Source: Chloroflexota bacterium (GTDB lineage: Bacteria > Chloroflexota > Dehalococcoidia > Lucifugimonadales > UBA826). From it: a DNA stretch of 43,322 bases. The stretch spans positions 1 through 43,322 of the forward strand of contig PBKS01000017.1 in NCBI GenBank assembly GCA_002722155.1. Direction: 5' to 3'. How positions within the stretch are numbered: position 1 is the first letter of the stretch; each line of letters starts with the position of its first letter. Shown here one piece after another: positions 1-7,572 of this stretch. The notes under the pieces were generated by a model. It searched no databases. It was given only the letters and a program-made list of their open reading frames with translations, and was not told where the DNA came from. The translations under genes and the position numbers were made by a program.

Positions 1-215
1 ATGAAATAAAGAAGACGGTCCTACTAGTCACGCATGACGTTGACGAAGCCATTATTCTTTCAGATCGAATCTATGTTATGACCTCTAGACCAGGGAAGAT
101 TCATTCAGTCGAAAAAGTTCCATTCGCCAGACCAAGAAATCGAGACATAGTGAATGGTAATTCTTTTGTTGAATTGAAATCCAGGATATTGTCGTTTCTT
201 TGGGATCAAAACTAG
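1..215 (+). CDS. ABC transporter ATP-binding protein, C-terminal fragment (thiamine-precursor uptake type)
   Basis: Only the last 70 or so codons are inside the window; the reading frame is open from base 3 and ends with TAG at 213-215. The visible part starts just before the H-loop (VTHDVDEA, where the His senses the ATP gamma-phosphate) and continues with SDRIYVMTSRPGKI, which is typical of the nitrate/sulfonate/taurine/ThiZ class of ATPases. The permease and binding-protein genes follow at once, so this is the energy-coupling subunit of the same importer. The Walker A and signature motifs lie upstream and cannot be checked. The thiamine assignment rests on the neighbours TenA and ThiD, not on the fragment itself. 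Confidence 0.85.
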   Translation, partial: EIKKTVLLVTHDVDEAIILSDRIYVMTSRPGKIHSVEKVPFARPRNRDIVNGNSFVELKSRILSFLWDQN

Positions 216-217
216 AT

Positions 218-985
218 ATGGAAAATTGGCTGATTAGATGGAGCCCAGCGTTTGGGATTGTCATTCTAATTTTATTTGTGTGGGAAGCACTCGTAGAGAT
301 AAGGAACATACCTAATTGGTTGTTGCCTCCACCGTCTTCTGTAGCCATGACTATATATAGTGACTACAGTTTACTGACCAGGCACACTTTGGTGACCTTG
401 GAGGAAATTGTTCTAGGCTTTTTACTAGCACTCATTGTGGGTGTATTTTTTGCTTCTGCTATTTGCCTCTCAAATACTGTTGAAAAGGCGTTATATCCTT
501 TCATTATTGCTTCTCAGACAGTCCCAATCATAGTGATAGCACCAATGTTACTAGTGTGGATAGGGTACGGATTGGCCCCTAAAGTAATAGTGGTTGCCCT
601 GATAAGTTTTTTCCCTATCGTGGTTAACATGGTCGATGGAATGAAAGCCGTAGACCCGGATATTCAAAAATTGATGTACACACTGGGCGGAAAAAAATCT
701 CAGGTATTTTCAAAGGTCATGATTCCCTCCTCACTCCCATATTTGTTTTCGGGACTTAGGGTGGCAATTGCAATGAGTGTTATCGGGGCTGTAATAGGGG
801 AATGGGTAGGTTCAAGTGAAGGTCTGGGCTACTTAATGATTAGATCTAAACCTCAATTTCAAACTGAACGGGTATTTGCTGCAATAGTAATCCTGTCTTT
901 TATTGGGGTAGGTTTATTTTGCTTAATAACTTATTTGGAAAAAATATTTGTTCCTTGGTCTACCGAGCGACGAGTTCAAAATTGA
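218..985 (+). CDS. ABC transporter permease, ThiX/SsuC-like
   Basis: This 255-residue integral membrane protein has about six hydrophobic segments. Its cytoplasmic EAA-type loop (LGGKKSQVFSKVMIPSSLP) couples the permease to the ATPase. The family includes importers for nitrate, sulfonates, taurine and pyrimidine precursors of thiamine. I chose the ATG at 218, two bases after the ATPase stop; an in-frame TTG at 200 would overlap the ATPase gene and add six residues. With the flanking NMT1/THI5-like binding protein, TenA and ThiD, it probably imports a hydroxymethylpyrimidine-type thiamine precursor. The substrate is inferred from context only. Confidence 0.88.
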   Translation: MENWLIRWSPAFGIVILILFVWEALVEIRNIPNWLLPPPSSVAMTIYSDYSLLTRHTLVTLEEIVLGFLLALIVGVFFASAICLSNTVEKALYPFIIASQTVPIIVIAPMLLVWIGYGLAPKVIVVALISFFPIVVNMVDGMKAVDPDIQKLMYTLGGKKSQVFSKVMIPSSLPYLFSGLRVAIAMSVIGAVIGEWVGSSEGLGYLMIRSKPQFQTERVFAAIVILSFIGVGLFCLITYLEKIFVPWSTERRVQN

Positions 986-1026
986 AGGCTGTGTGTATCT
1001 CATGAAATCAGGAGAGGGAGTTAGAA

Positions 1027-2007
1027 ATGAGAGATAGATTGATGTTATTAGTATTTATATTTGGGTTAATTTCTTTCAGTATTTCTTGTAGTTCGCAAGA
1101 AAATGTTTCTGAAGTGAAATTGGCTTTGGACTGGTATCCAAATGCAAATCACATTGGATTGTATTTGGCTGAAGAAAATGGTTATTTTGAAGATGAAAAT
1201 CTAAAGGTAACAATATACACACCATCAGACCCTTCTACCGTTTTGCAAACTGTAGCTTCAGGTGCCGATGACTTTGGGATGAATTACCAGCCTGATGTAC
1301 TAATAGCTCGTTCAGAAGGAGTTCCTGTCGTATCGGTCTTGGGTATGGTTCAGCATCCGTTGAATTCTATGATGGCATTACAATCCTCTGGAAATGGAAG
1401 CCCAAAAGATTTAAAAGGAAAGAAGGTAGGCTATCCGGGAATACCTTGGAATGAGGATGCTCTTAATACCATGTTGCAATCGGATGGCCTAAGTGGGATT
1501 GATGACATTGAGCTAGTGAATGTGGGTTGGGAATTAGGGTCATCCATGATATCTGAGACCGTCGACGCAATAATTGGGGCTTACTTTACTCATGAAAGCA
1601 TTGTTCTTGAAAATGAAGGACATCCGGTAAATGTGATGCGCATGGAGGAGTGGGGCGTTCCTGACTACTACGAGTTGGTAATGGTAACCAGTGAAGATTA
1701 TCTGTCTAAGAACTCTGACGTAGTCGAAAGATTTACTAGAGCCGTTAGTAAGGGATATACCGATGCTATTTTTGATCCTCAAACAGGGGTTGACGTATTA
1801 AAAAAACATGCTCCTGAGATTGATGAAAGTGTAGACAGGCCTGGAGCCGATTTGCTGCAAGAACTGTGGAAAGGTAAGGAAGGCAATTTTGGAACCCAAG
1901 AAGAAGTTAAATGGGTATCTTTTGCCGAATGGATGAAAAATAAGGGAATTATAAATGAGGATGTTGATCCTAATGATGCTTTCACAGATAAGTTTTCAAC
2001 CAAATAA
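1027..2007 (+). CDS. ABC transporter substrate-binding lipoprotein, NMT1/THI5 (ThiY) family
   Basis: A hydrophobic N-terminus ends in a lipobox (FSISC, Cys21), so the mature protein is probably a lipid-anchored binding protein. The start of the mature domain (LALDWYPNANHIGLYLAEENG) is characteristic of the NMT1/THI5-like family. That family includes ThiY, which binds N-formyl-4-amino-5-aminomethyl-2-methylpyrimidine, and yeast THI5. The length of 326 residues is normal. A GGAGAGGGAG-type ribosome-binding site precedes the ATG. The protein lies between the permease and TenA/ThiD and so fits as the specificity subunit of a pyrimidine-precursor importer. A related ligand such as an alkylsulfonate is less likely here because no sulfur-metabolism genes are nearby. 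Confidence 0.87.
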   Translation: MRDRLMLLVFIFGLISFSISCSSQENVSEVKLALDWYPNANHIGLYLAEENGYFEDENLKVTIYTPSDPSTVLQTVASGADDFGMNYQPDVLIARSEGVPVVSVLGMVQHPLNSMMALQSSGNGSPKDLKGKKVGYPGIPWNEDALNTMLQSDGLSGIDDIELVNVGWELGSSMISETVDAIIGAYFTHESIVLENEGHPVNVMRMEEWGVPDYYELVMVTSEDYLSKNSDVVERFTRAVSKGYTDAIFDPQTGVDVLKKHAPEIDESVDRPGADLLQELWKGKEGNFGTQEEVKWVSFAEWMKNKGIINEDVDPNDAFTDKFSTK

Positions 2008-2033
2008 CTTGAAATAGGAAATGGTCTTGATAA

Positions 2034-2693
2034 GTGACAAATACAAGTAAATTAAAAGCTAAATATTATGATCTTTGGCAGTCAATGACCCACCATAGAT
2101 TTGTTTCTCAGATGGCGGATGGTTCTTTATCACCGGAGATATTCAAGACATATTTTTTACAGGACTATGTATTTGTTAATGATTTGGTTCCCTTGGCGGC
2201 CCAGGGAATTGCAAAAGCTCCAAATTTAGATGCGGCTTCGATTTTTAATGGGTTTCTGGTAGGGGTTTTGGATCCAGAGAATGATTTGTTTATGCGTTTT
2301 TTTGATGAATTGGGGGCAACGCAAGAAGATTATTCTTCAGCGAAAGCATCCCCAACAACTCAAGCATTTGGAGATTTTCTGGTTAGGACCTCTTTAGAAG
2401 GCACCTTTGATGAAATAGCTTTGGTTTTATATGTCACTGAGGGAACATACCTTGATTGGGGAACGAGACTCCTGGAAGAAGGTGCAGATCCTAAAAATAC
2501 TGTTTATAGAGAGTGGATCGATTTGCATGGACCATCTGTACTTGGAGGTTTAGTGTCTTGGCTGGAAAACCACATAAACAATCACTCGCAAATTACAGAG
2601 GAAAGAGCTGATTATCTATTTCATACTGCACTCAGATATGAATTTTTGTTTTGGGAATCTGCGTACAATGATGAACGCTGGTTTGATGTTTAA
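2034..2693 (+). CDS. tenA: TenA/thiaminase-2 family protein lacking cysteine
   Basis: This is a 219-residue all-helical TenA/THI-4/PQQC-fold protein. Recognisable parts are the N-terminal LWQSMTHHRFVSQMADGSL, the segment YFLQDYVFVNDLVPLAAQ, and the C-terminal ALRYEFLFWESAY that lines the active site in characterised TenA enzymes. B. subtilis TenA hydrolyses amino-pyrimidines to HMP using Cys135. This protein has no cysteine at all; the equivalent region reads LYVTEGTYLDWG. It may belong to the cysteine-less subgroup or have a different reaction. The start is GTG, preceded by AGGAA. Genes for the importer lie upstream and thiD lies downstream, so a role in pyrimidine salvage remains the best guess. 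Confidence 0.85.
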   Translation: MTNTSKLKAKYYDLWQSMTHHRFVSQMADGSLSPEIFKTYFLQDYVFVNDLVPLAAQGIAKAPNLDAASIFNGFLVGVLDPENDLFMRFFDELGATQEDYSSAKASPTTQAFGDFLVRTSLEGTFDEIALVLYVTEGTYLDWGTRLLEEGADPKNTVYREWIDLHGPSVLGGLVSWLENHINNHSQITEERADYLFHTALRYEFLFWESAYNDERWFDV

Positions 2694-2719
2694 ACTGATA
2701 TGAATTTAGGGGATCAACA

Positions 2720-3535
2720 ATGACGGCATGTATGAAGACCACACCAAAGTGTTTGACGATAGCTGGATCAGATTCTGGTGCAGGCGCCGGGATTCAAGCA
2801 GATCTCAAAACTTTCGCTGCCAATGGGGTCTATGGAACTTCTGCGATCACAGCAGTGACTGCCCAAAACACAACAGGTGTTCAAGATGTTTTAGAGATGC
2901 CGATCGATCTGATTGAAAATCAAATTGATTCTGTACTTTCAGATATTGGAGCAGATGCTGTTAAAACCGGAATGTTATCTAGCTCAGAAATTATTGGAAG
3001 TGTGGCCGAAAAATTAACTCATTACCAAATAAAAAATGTGATTGTAGATCCTGTAATGGTGGCAAAAGGTGGAGATAAACTTTTGCAGGATGAAGCAATT
3101 TCCGTATTAAAGGACACATTGATCCCCATCGCTTTAGTTGTGACCCCTAATGGGCCGGAGGCTACGGCAATCACAGGGGTAGATGTTGTAGATATAGAAA
3201 GTGCGAAGATAGCCGCAGTAAGGTTGGTGGAGATGGGTTCGAAATCAGCTGTTGTTAAAGGTGGGCATTTAGATGAAGGTCCAGCTACTGATGTGTTGTA
3301 TGACGGTAGCTCATTTCATTTGTTCAGTACTCGGAGGGTAGAAACCGCCAACACCCACGGCACAGGGTGCACATTTGCTTCTGCAGTAGCTGCAGGTATA
3401 GCAAAAGAGATGTCCATAAGAGATTCAGTTAGCCAGGCAAAAGCCTATGTGACGGGGTCTATTAGAGGTGACTTGAAAATAGGGAACGGACATGGACCAT
3501 TAAATCATTTCCACGAGTATTGGATATCAGAGTAA
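2720..3535 (+). CDS. thiD: hydroxymethylpyrimidine/phosphomethylpyrimidine kinase
   Basis: ThiD phosphorylates HMP and then HMP-P to HMP-PP, the pyrimidine half of thiamine phosphate. The 271-residue protein has the ribokinase-fold signatures: an N-terminal GSDSGAGAGIQADLKTF substrate-binding stretch, a central DPVMVAKGG and VTPNGPEA, and the C-terminal NTHGTGCTFASAVAAG anion-hole/catalytic motif whose Asp is replaced by Cys, as is usual for ThiD. An AGGGG ribosome-binding site lies eight bases before the ATG. It is the last gene of the salvage operon. No thiE, thiM or thiC is visible, so the thiazole half and the final coupling must be encoded elsewhere or be missing. Confidence 0.95.
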   Translation: MTACMKTTPKCLTIAGSDSGAGAGIQADLKTFAANGVYGTSAITAVTAQNTTGVQDVLEMPIDLIENQIDSVLSDIGADAVKTGMLSSSEIIGSVAEKLTHYQIKNVIVDPVMVAKGGDKLLQDEAISVLKDTLIPIALVVTPNGPEATAITGVDVVDIESAKIAAVRLVEMGSKSAVVKGGHLDEGPATDVLYDGSSFHLFSTRRVETANTHGTGCTFASAVAAGIAKEMSIRDSVSQAKAYVTGSIRGDLKIGNGHGPLNHFHEYWISE

Positions 3536-3546
3536 CGTTGAGTTGA

Positions 3547-3574
3547 TTGATCAGGCATCTCAAGGTGTTATGAT
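3547..3574 (+). promoter_or_regulatory. candidate sigma70 promoter for the MFS gene
   Basis: In the 76-base gap before the transporter gene I see TTGATC at 3547-3552, a 16-base spacer and TATGAT at 3569-3574. The fit to the -35/-10 consensus is decent, but this is a by-eye match with no expression support. Transcription could equally run through from thiD. Confidence 0.35.
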
Positions 3575-3611
3575 TCACGGGTTTTGGATTGTTTATTGGC
3601 TGGAGAGATAA

Positions 3612-4886
3612 ATGGAATCTATTGAAGTAAGTCCTGAATTAAAAAAGGGAAGAAATCAATTAGCCGTAACGGTGACCCTTGGACACGCGGTTAAACATGT
3701 ATTTAATTCTGCTCTGCCTATTCTTTTAACATTAATGAAGGGTGATTTGGCTTTGTCAAACACCCAATATGGCGTTATTACCAGTGTCGGTAGGGGTACA
3801 AGTGGCGCTACGACTATGGTTGCAGGATATTTGGGGGAAAGATTCGCCAACCGATCTGGTCTAATGCTTTTTATCTCTTTGAGTATGATGGGTATATCGT
3901 ATTTTCTTCTTGGGTTTGCCCCGAGTTTTTGGTGGGTATTGGCTGTGATGTTATTGGTTGGCATAGGACCATCTTTGTATCACCCACCGGCAATAGCTTC
4001 TCTATCAAGGAAATTTCCAGATAGAAGAGGATTTGCTATATCTCTACATGGTACAGGGGGTTCTGTTGGGGAAATGCTTGGCCCTATAGTGGTTGGTTTG
4101 CTAACGACCAAGTCTGTAAGCACGGCCTCGATTATATCGCTCACTTACTTAGTAGCTTTCGAATGGAATGAAGTTCTTAAAATCAGTGTTTTCCCAGCCT
4201 TAGTATTCGCTGTACTTGTTTATTTGATGATGAGAAATATTCCCACTGCTGATAGCGATACCGCGTCACTAAGAGATTATTTTGGGGATGTTGGCTTATT
4301 GCTCAAAGAGAGGGTTATGCTTGGCCTTATCTTTGTTACTGCTTTTCGGGCCATGGCTCAAGCAACGATCGTTGCATTCTTGCCAGTGTATTTGCACGAA
4401 ACACTAGGGAAAGATGAAATAACAACAGCACTTTTTATTGCTGGGGCCCAGGCAACGGGAATAGTAGCTCAACCTATCATGGGATTGTTGTCCGATAAGT
4501 ATGGTAGGAAAATAGTCCTAGTTCCTGCAATGACTGTTTTAGGCATTCTATATTTGAGCCTAAGTTTTGCAGATGATGGTATTCAACTGATACTTAGTGT
4601 TCTGGCAATGGGTGCATTTGTATATTCGTTGCATACAATATTTATTGCAGCAGCAATGGATGTGGCTAAAGGGAGAGCGCAGTCTACAGTAGTTTCGTTG
4701 ATATATGGAGCCAGCTTTTTAGGCACAATTGGACCGGTAATAGCTGGTTTGTTATCTGACGCTGACATCGCTGATTTAGGGATCAAAATATGTTTCATTT
4801 TCAGTGGGATTGTTGCCTTGGTGTCCACCGTAATATTGGCAGGCCTGAAACTGCCTAAGACAATTAATCAACAGCAAATCCATTAG
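3612..4886 (+). CDS. MFS transporter, fosmidomycin-resistance (Fsr)-like family
   Basis: The 424-residue protein has the pattern of a 12-helix major facilitator in two halves. The segments GIGPSLYHPPAIASLSRKFP and ISLHGTGGSVGEMLGP resemble the Fsr/YfnC-type branch, where a His-Pro pair and a glycine-rich helix follow the fourth membrane segment. The second half has the usual short loop LLSDKYGRKIV between membrane segments. An AGAG-type ribosome-binding site precedes the ATG at 3612. The gene sits 76 bases after thiD. It could export a drug or metabolite, and the thiamine neighbourhood alone does not make it a vitamin carrier. It converges on the M24 peptidase gene with only 19 bases between them and no obvious terminator. 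Confidence 0.8.
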   Translation: MESIEVSPELKKGRNQLAVTVTLGHAVKHVFNSALPILLTLMKGDLALSNTQYGVITSVGRGTSGATTMVAGYLGERFANRSGLMLFISLSMMGISYFLLGFAPSFWWVLAVMLLVGIGPSLYHPPAIASLSRKFPDRRGFAISLHGTGGSVGEMLGPIVVGLLTTKSVSTASIISLTYLVAFEWNEVLKISVFPALVFAVLVYLMMRNIPTADSDTASLRDYFGDVGLLLKERVMLGLIFVTAFRAMAQATIVAFLPVYLHETLGKDEITTALFIAGAQATGIVAQPIMGLLSDKYGRKIVLVPAMTVLGILYLSLSFADDGIQLILSVLAMGAFVYSLHTIFIAAAMDVAKGRAQSTVVSLIYGASFLGTIGPVIAGLLSDADIADLGIKICFIFSGIVALVSTVILAGLKLPKTINQQQIH

Positions 4887-4905
4887 CACCGACTGGAATA
4901 AGGAA

Positions 4906-6099
4906 TCAAATGTTAATCATATATGGTTCTGTCTGTTTTTCAGTTGTTACCATTGGGCCACTTTCATAGTAGAACAAATCGATTTCAGATCTGACTCCGA
5001 ATTCTCCAGGTATGTATATCCCAGGCTCTATGGTAAATCCGATTTTTGGGCTTACGGTCCGGGTGTCATGAGTTTCCCACCCGTCTAGATTAACAGCATT
5101 CCCATGCGCTTCTTTGCCTAAGCTGTGACCTAACCTATGGCTGAAATATTTGCCGTAGCCCGCGTTATTAATATAGTTTCTAGCTTCAGCATCGACTTCC
5201 CATCCTTGGAGTAGTCTTCCCTCCATGTGAGCTTTTTCTAGCAAGGAAACCGCAGCATCGCGACTGCCTATAACAGTGTTGAATACCTCTCGGTGCTTAC
5301 TGGGTACTTTGTCCCCGATATATGCTGTCCAAGTTATATCCGCACAAACGGATGGTTCATCTTCTATTCTTCCCCAGAGATCAATTAAAAGCCAATCCCC
5401 TTTCTGCATTGATACTGAATTAGATTCTGTAGGCTCGAAATGAGGGTCTGCTGCATGAGCGTTGATCGCTACAACTGGCCCGTCAGGAGCTTTAAGATTA
5501 CGCTTGGTGAATCTATCTCGTATAAATTCTGCTACCTCAAACTCTGTAATATTCGATCCTATATTTTCACCAATGAAATTGAAGGCTTCTTTGACTGTAG
5601 AGGTTAAAATTTCAGAAGCTTTTAGGTGGGAATTTAGCTCTTTTTTGGACCATCTCTGCGTAGCGTACTGAATTAAATTAGCAGAAGTTACCACGTCAAC
5701 ACCTAAACTTTTAATCAGCTCTAGGGTCCCTCCATCAATTTTTGTGACCCTTGGTAGGACTCCCATAGGTGAGTATTCCATGGCAACCTTGCCTTGTTGA
5801 GGGAGATGAGATTTCAGGGAATTGATCATTTGGGCTCTACTGACCCAGTATTCTGCTTTTATTCCTAGGTGTTCAAACCTATTTTGATCGACAAAACTTA
5901 CAATAAGTTTTGGATCAGAACTTGCAGGTATCCATAGCCAACATGGCCTTGTGATGTTAGGTATATAGCCAACTGTGTCCGAAAAAATGGGATTCATACC
6001 TCTGTAGTCGTAAAGGAGCCACCCGTCAATTTTGTTTTCTTGCATGTATTCCTGGGCTTGAGCAATTACTCCCAGGATGGAGTTCTCGTGTTGAAGCAT
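4906..6099 (-). CDS. M24 family metallopeptidase (Xaa-Pro aminopeptidase/creatinase type)
   Basis: The 397-residue protein has an N-terminal creatinase-like domain (about 10-150) and a C-terminal pita-bread domain (about 155-397). The five metal ligands of the family are visible: D240, D254, H325, E358 and E372, in the contexts LIDLWG, CADIT, HRLGHSLG, TIEPG and RSEID. The family cleaves N-terminal residues before proline; some members act on dipeptides or creatine-like amidines. The start codon lies directly against the hisS stop (6100), so the two genes are almost certainly cotranscribed. The specificity cannot be told from sequence, and a link to histidyl-tRNA synthetase is only positional. 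Confidence 0.88.
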   Translation of the reverse strand: MLQHENSILGVIAQAQEYMQENKIDGWLLYDYRGMNPIFSDTVGYIPNITRPCWLWIPASSDPKLIVSFVDQNRFEHLGIKAEYWVSRAQMINSLKSHLPQQGKVAMEYSPMGVLPRVTKIDGGTLELIKSLGVDVVTSANLIQYATQRWSKKELNSHLKASEILTSTVKEAFNFIGENIGSNITEFEVAEFIRDRFTKRNLKAPDGPVVAINAHAADPHFEPTESNSVSMQKGDWLLIDLWGRIEDEPSVCADITWTAYIGDKVPSKHREVFNTVIGSRDAAVSLLEKAHMEGRLLQGWEVDAEARNYINNAGYGKYFSHRLGHSLGKEAHGNAVNLDGWETHDTRTVSPKIGFTIEPGIYIPGEFGVRSEIDLFYYESGPMVTTEKQTEPYMINI

Positions 6100-7374
6100 T
6101 TAATCTACCTTCCGTCCTCTGTCATATTCTTTAACAAAATTTAAAATTCCATTTGCTGTAACTTCGGTTTGGTCTCCCTTGGTCAAATCCCTAAGAGTGT
6201 ATAAACCGGCGGATATTTCATCATCTCCAATGATTATTACGTGGGATGCATTCATATGGGATGCATACCGCATTTGACTTCTTAGTCCTCTTGATGGCCC
6301 TACGAATGCCTCTTTTCCAAGTTGTCTAACCTGAGACGATAGCCGAATTGTCTCTTTTTTCGCCTTTTCTCCGATATGAGCAAACATGATGCTTAACTCG
6401 GGGGTGTCTGCAAAATTCACCGAAAGTCTTTTAACGTTTTCGATTACCCGTTCTATTCCCATTCCAAAACCGATGCCGGGTGTCGATGGTCCTCCCAGCT
6501 GTTCTAGTAAGCCGTCATAACGTCCTCCTCCTGCTATCACATTTGTCCTTTTTTGAGTGGGAGGACTTATTTCGTAAACCGTTCTTGAATAGTAATCCAA
6601 GCCTCTAACCAAAGTATTATCAAGTTGAAATGCGATACCTGTGTTTGACAGATATTCTTGGAGCTGGACCCAGTGTGAGTTGCAGGGCAGGCAAAGATAT
6701 TCAATACTTTTTGGAGCTGATTCAATCACTGGTTGGCAGGATTCTATTTTGCAATCTAAAAGCCGAAGAGGGTTTGTATCTAATCGTCTTACACAATCTG
6801 GACAGAGTGTTTGAGAATAATTCTGATAATAGGCTGTTAAAGCAGATATATATTTAGGTCTGCAATCTGAGTCACCAATACTGTTGATGTTAAGAGATAT
6901 ATCATCGATCCCTACTTTTTTTAAAAACCTCCATGAAACTTCTATAACCTCAGCATCTATATACGGATCTGATTCACCAAAGGCCTCTATTCCGAATTGA
7001 TGAAAAGCTCTGAATCTACCTGCCTGAGGCCTCTCGTATCTGAAGTTAGGGCACAAGTAAAAAAGTCGCACAGGCTGGGGCAAGTTATGCATACCGTGCT
7101 GAAGGTAGGCGCGGCATACAGAAGCCGTACCTTCTGGTCGAAGAGTTAGGGAATCACCCCCTCTGTCTTTAAAGGTGTAAGTTTCTTTCTCAACTATGTC
7201 GGTAGAATCACCAATACCTCTAACAAAAAGGTTGGTATCTTCAAACACTGGCGTATCAATTCTACGGTAACCGAAACTTTCAGCGACTTGAGAAGCTGTG
7301 CTCTCTATATAACGCCAGTATTTCTGATCTTCAGGTAACACATCACTGGTACCTCTTGGGGCTTGGAATTCCAT
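6100..7374 (-). CDS. hisS: histidyl-tRNA synthetase
   Basis: This class II aminoacyl-tRNA synthetase charges tRNA-His. It has MEFQAPRGTSDVLP at the N-terminus, motif 2 (FRYERPQAGRFRAFHQFG), the histidine-binding LVRGLDYYSRTVYE and GGGRYDGL segments, motif 3 (GIGFGMGIERV), and a C-terminal anticodon-binding domain. The open frame extends 40 codons further upstream (to 7494), but the homologous N-terminus and the strong GAGGGAGA ribosome-binding site point to the ATG at 7374, giving 424 residues, the normal size. The M24 peptidase gene follows without a gap. The gene diverges from the RSH stringent-response gene. Confidence 0.96.
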   Translation of the reverse strand: MEFQAPRGTSDVLPEDQKYWRYIESTASQVAESFGYRRIDTPVFEDTNLFVRGIGDSTDIVEKETYTFKDRGGDSLTLRPEGTASVCRAYLQHGMHNLPQPVRLFYLCPNFRYERPQAGRFRAFHQFGIEAFGESDPYIDAEVIEVSWRFLKKVGIDDISLNINSIGDSDCRPKYISALTAYYQNYSQTLCPDCVRRLDTNPLRLLDCKIESCQPVIESAPKSIEYLCLPCNSHWVQLQEYLSNTGIAFQLDNTLVRGLDYYSRTVYEISPPTQKRTNVIAGGGRYDGLLEQLGGPSTPGIGFGMGIERVIENVKRLSVNFADTPELSIMFAHIGEKAKKETIRLSSQVRQLGKEAFVGPSRGLRSQMRYASHMNASHVIIIGDDEISAGLYTLRDLTKGDQTEVTANGILNFVKEYDRGRKVD

Positions 7375-7572
7375 TTTATCTCCCTCTATTTTGGCACCAG
7401 AACATTTTATATTAAAAAACAAAGATGGGGCTCCCTTCGTCATACTGGTTAACTTGGGATATAATTTGCCAACTTTCAAAATATATCCTTGCAAAATAAA
7501 TAAGATAGGAAATGGACAGCTTGAAACGATTTGGACTCTCAGAGTACCGAACAGATTGCAGAGGTCCGCTCA
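7375..7572. promoter_or_regulatory. divergent hisS / rsh intergenic region with candidate -10 element
   Basis: This 198-base gap must hold promoters for both directions. On the plus strand a perfect TATAAT lies at 7460-7465, about 110 bases before the RSH start. The matching -35 is poor (TTCGTC at 7436-7441, 18-base spacer). On the minus strand the region before hisS is A+T-rich with several TATA-like words, but I cannot single one out. No T-box or other riboswitch-like fold is apparent. Confidence 0.35.

Noticed and set aside
4887-4905. Bidirectional terminator between the convergent MFS and M24 genes
   Set aside because: The 19-base gap and the adjacent gene ends show no inverted repeat or T-run.
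7375-7494. Forty-residue N-terminal extension of HisS
   Set aside because: Homologues start at the MEFQAPRGTSDVLP region, and GAGGGAGA precedes that ATG.
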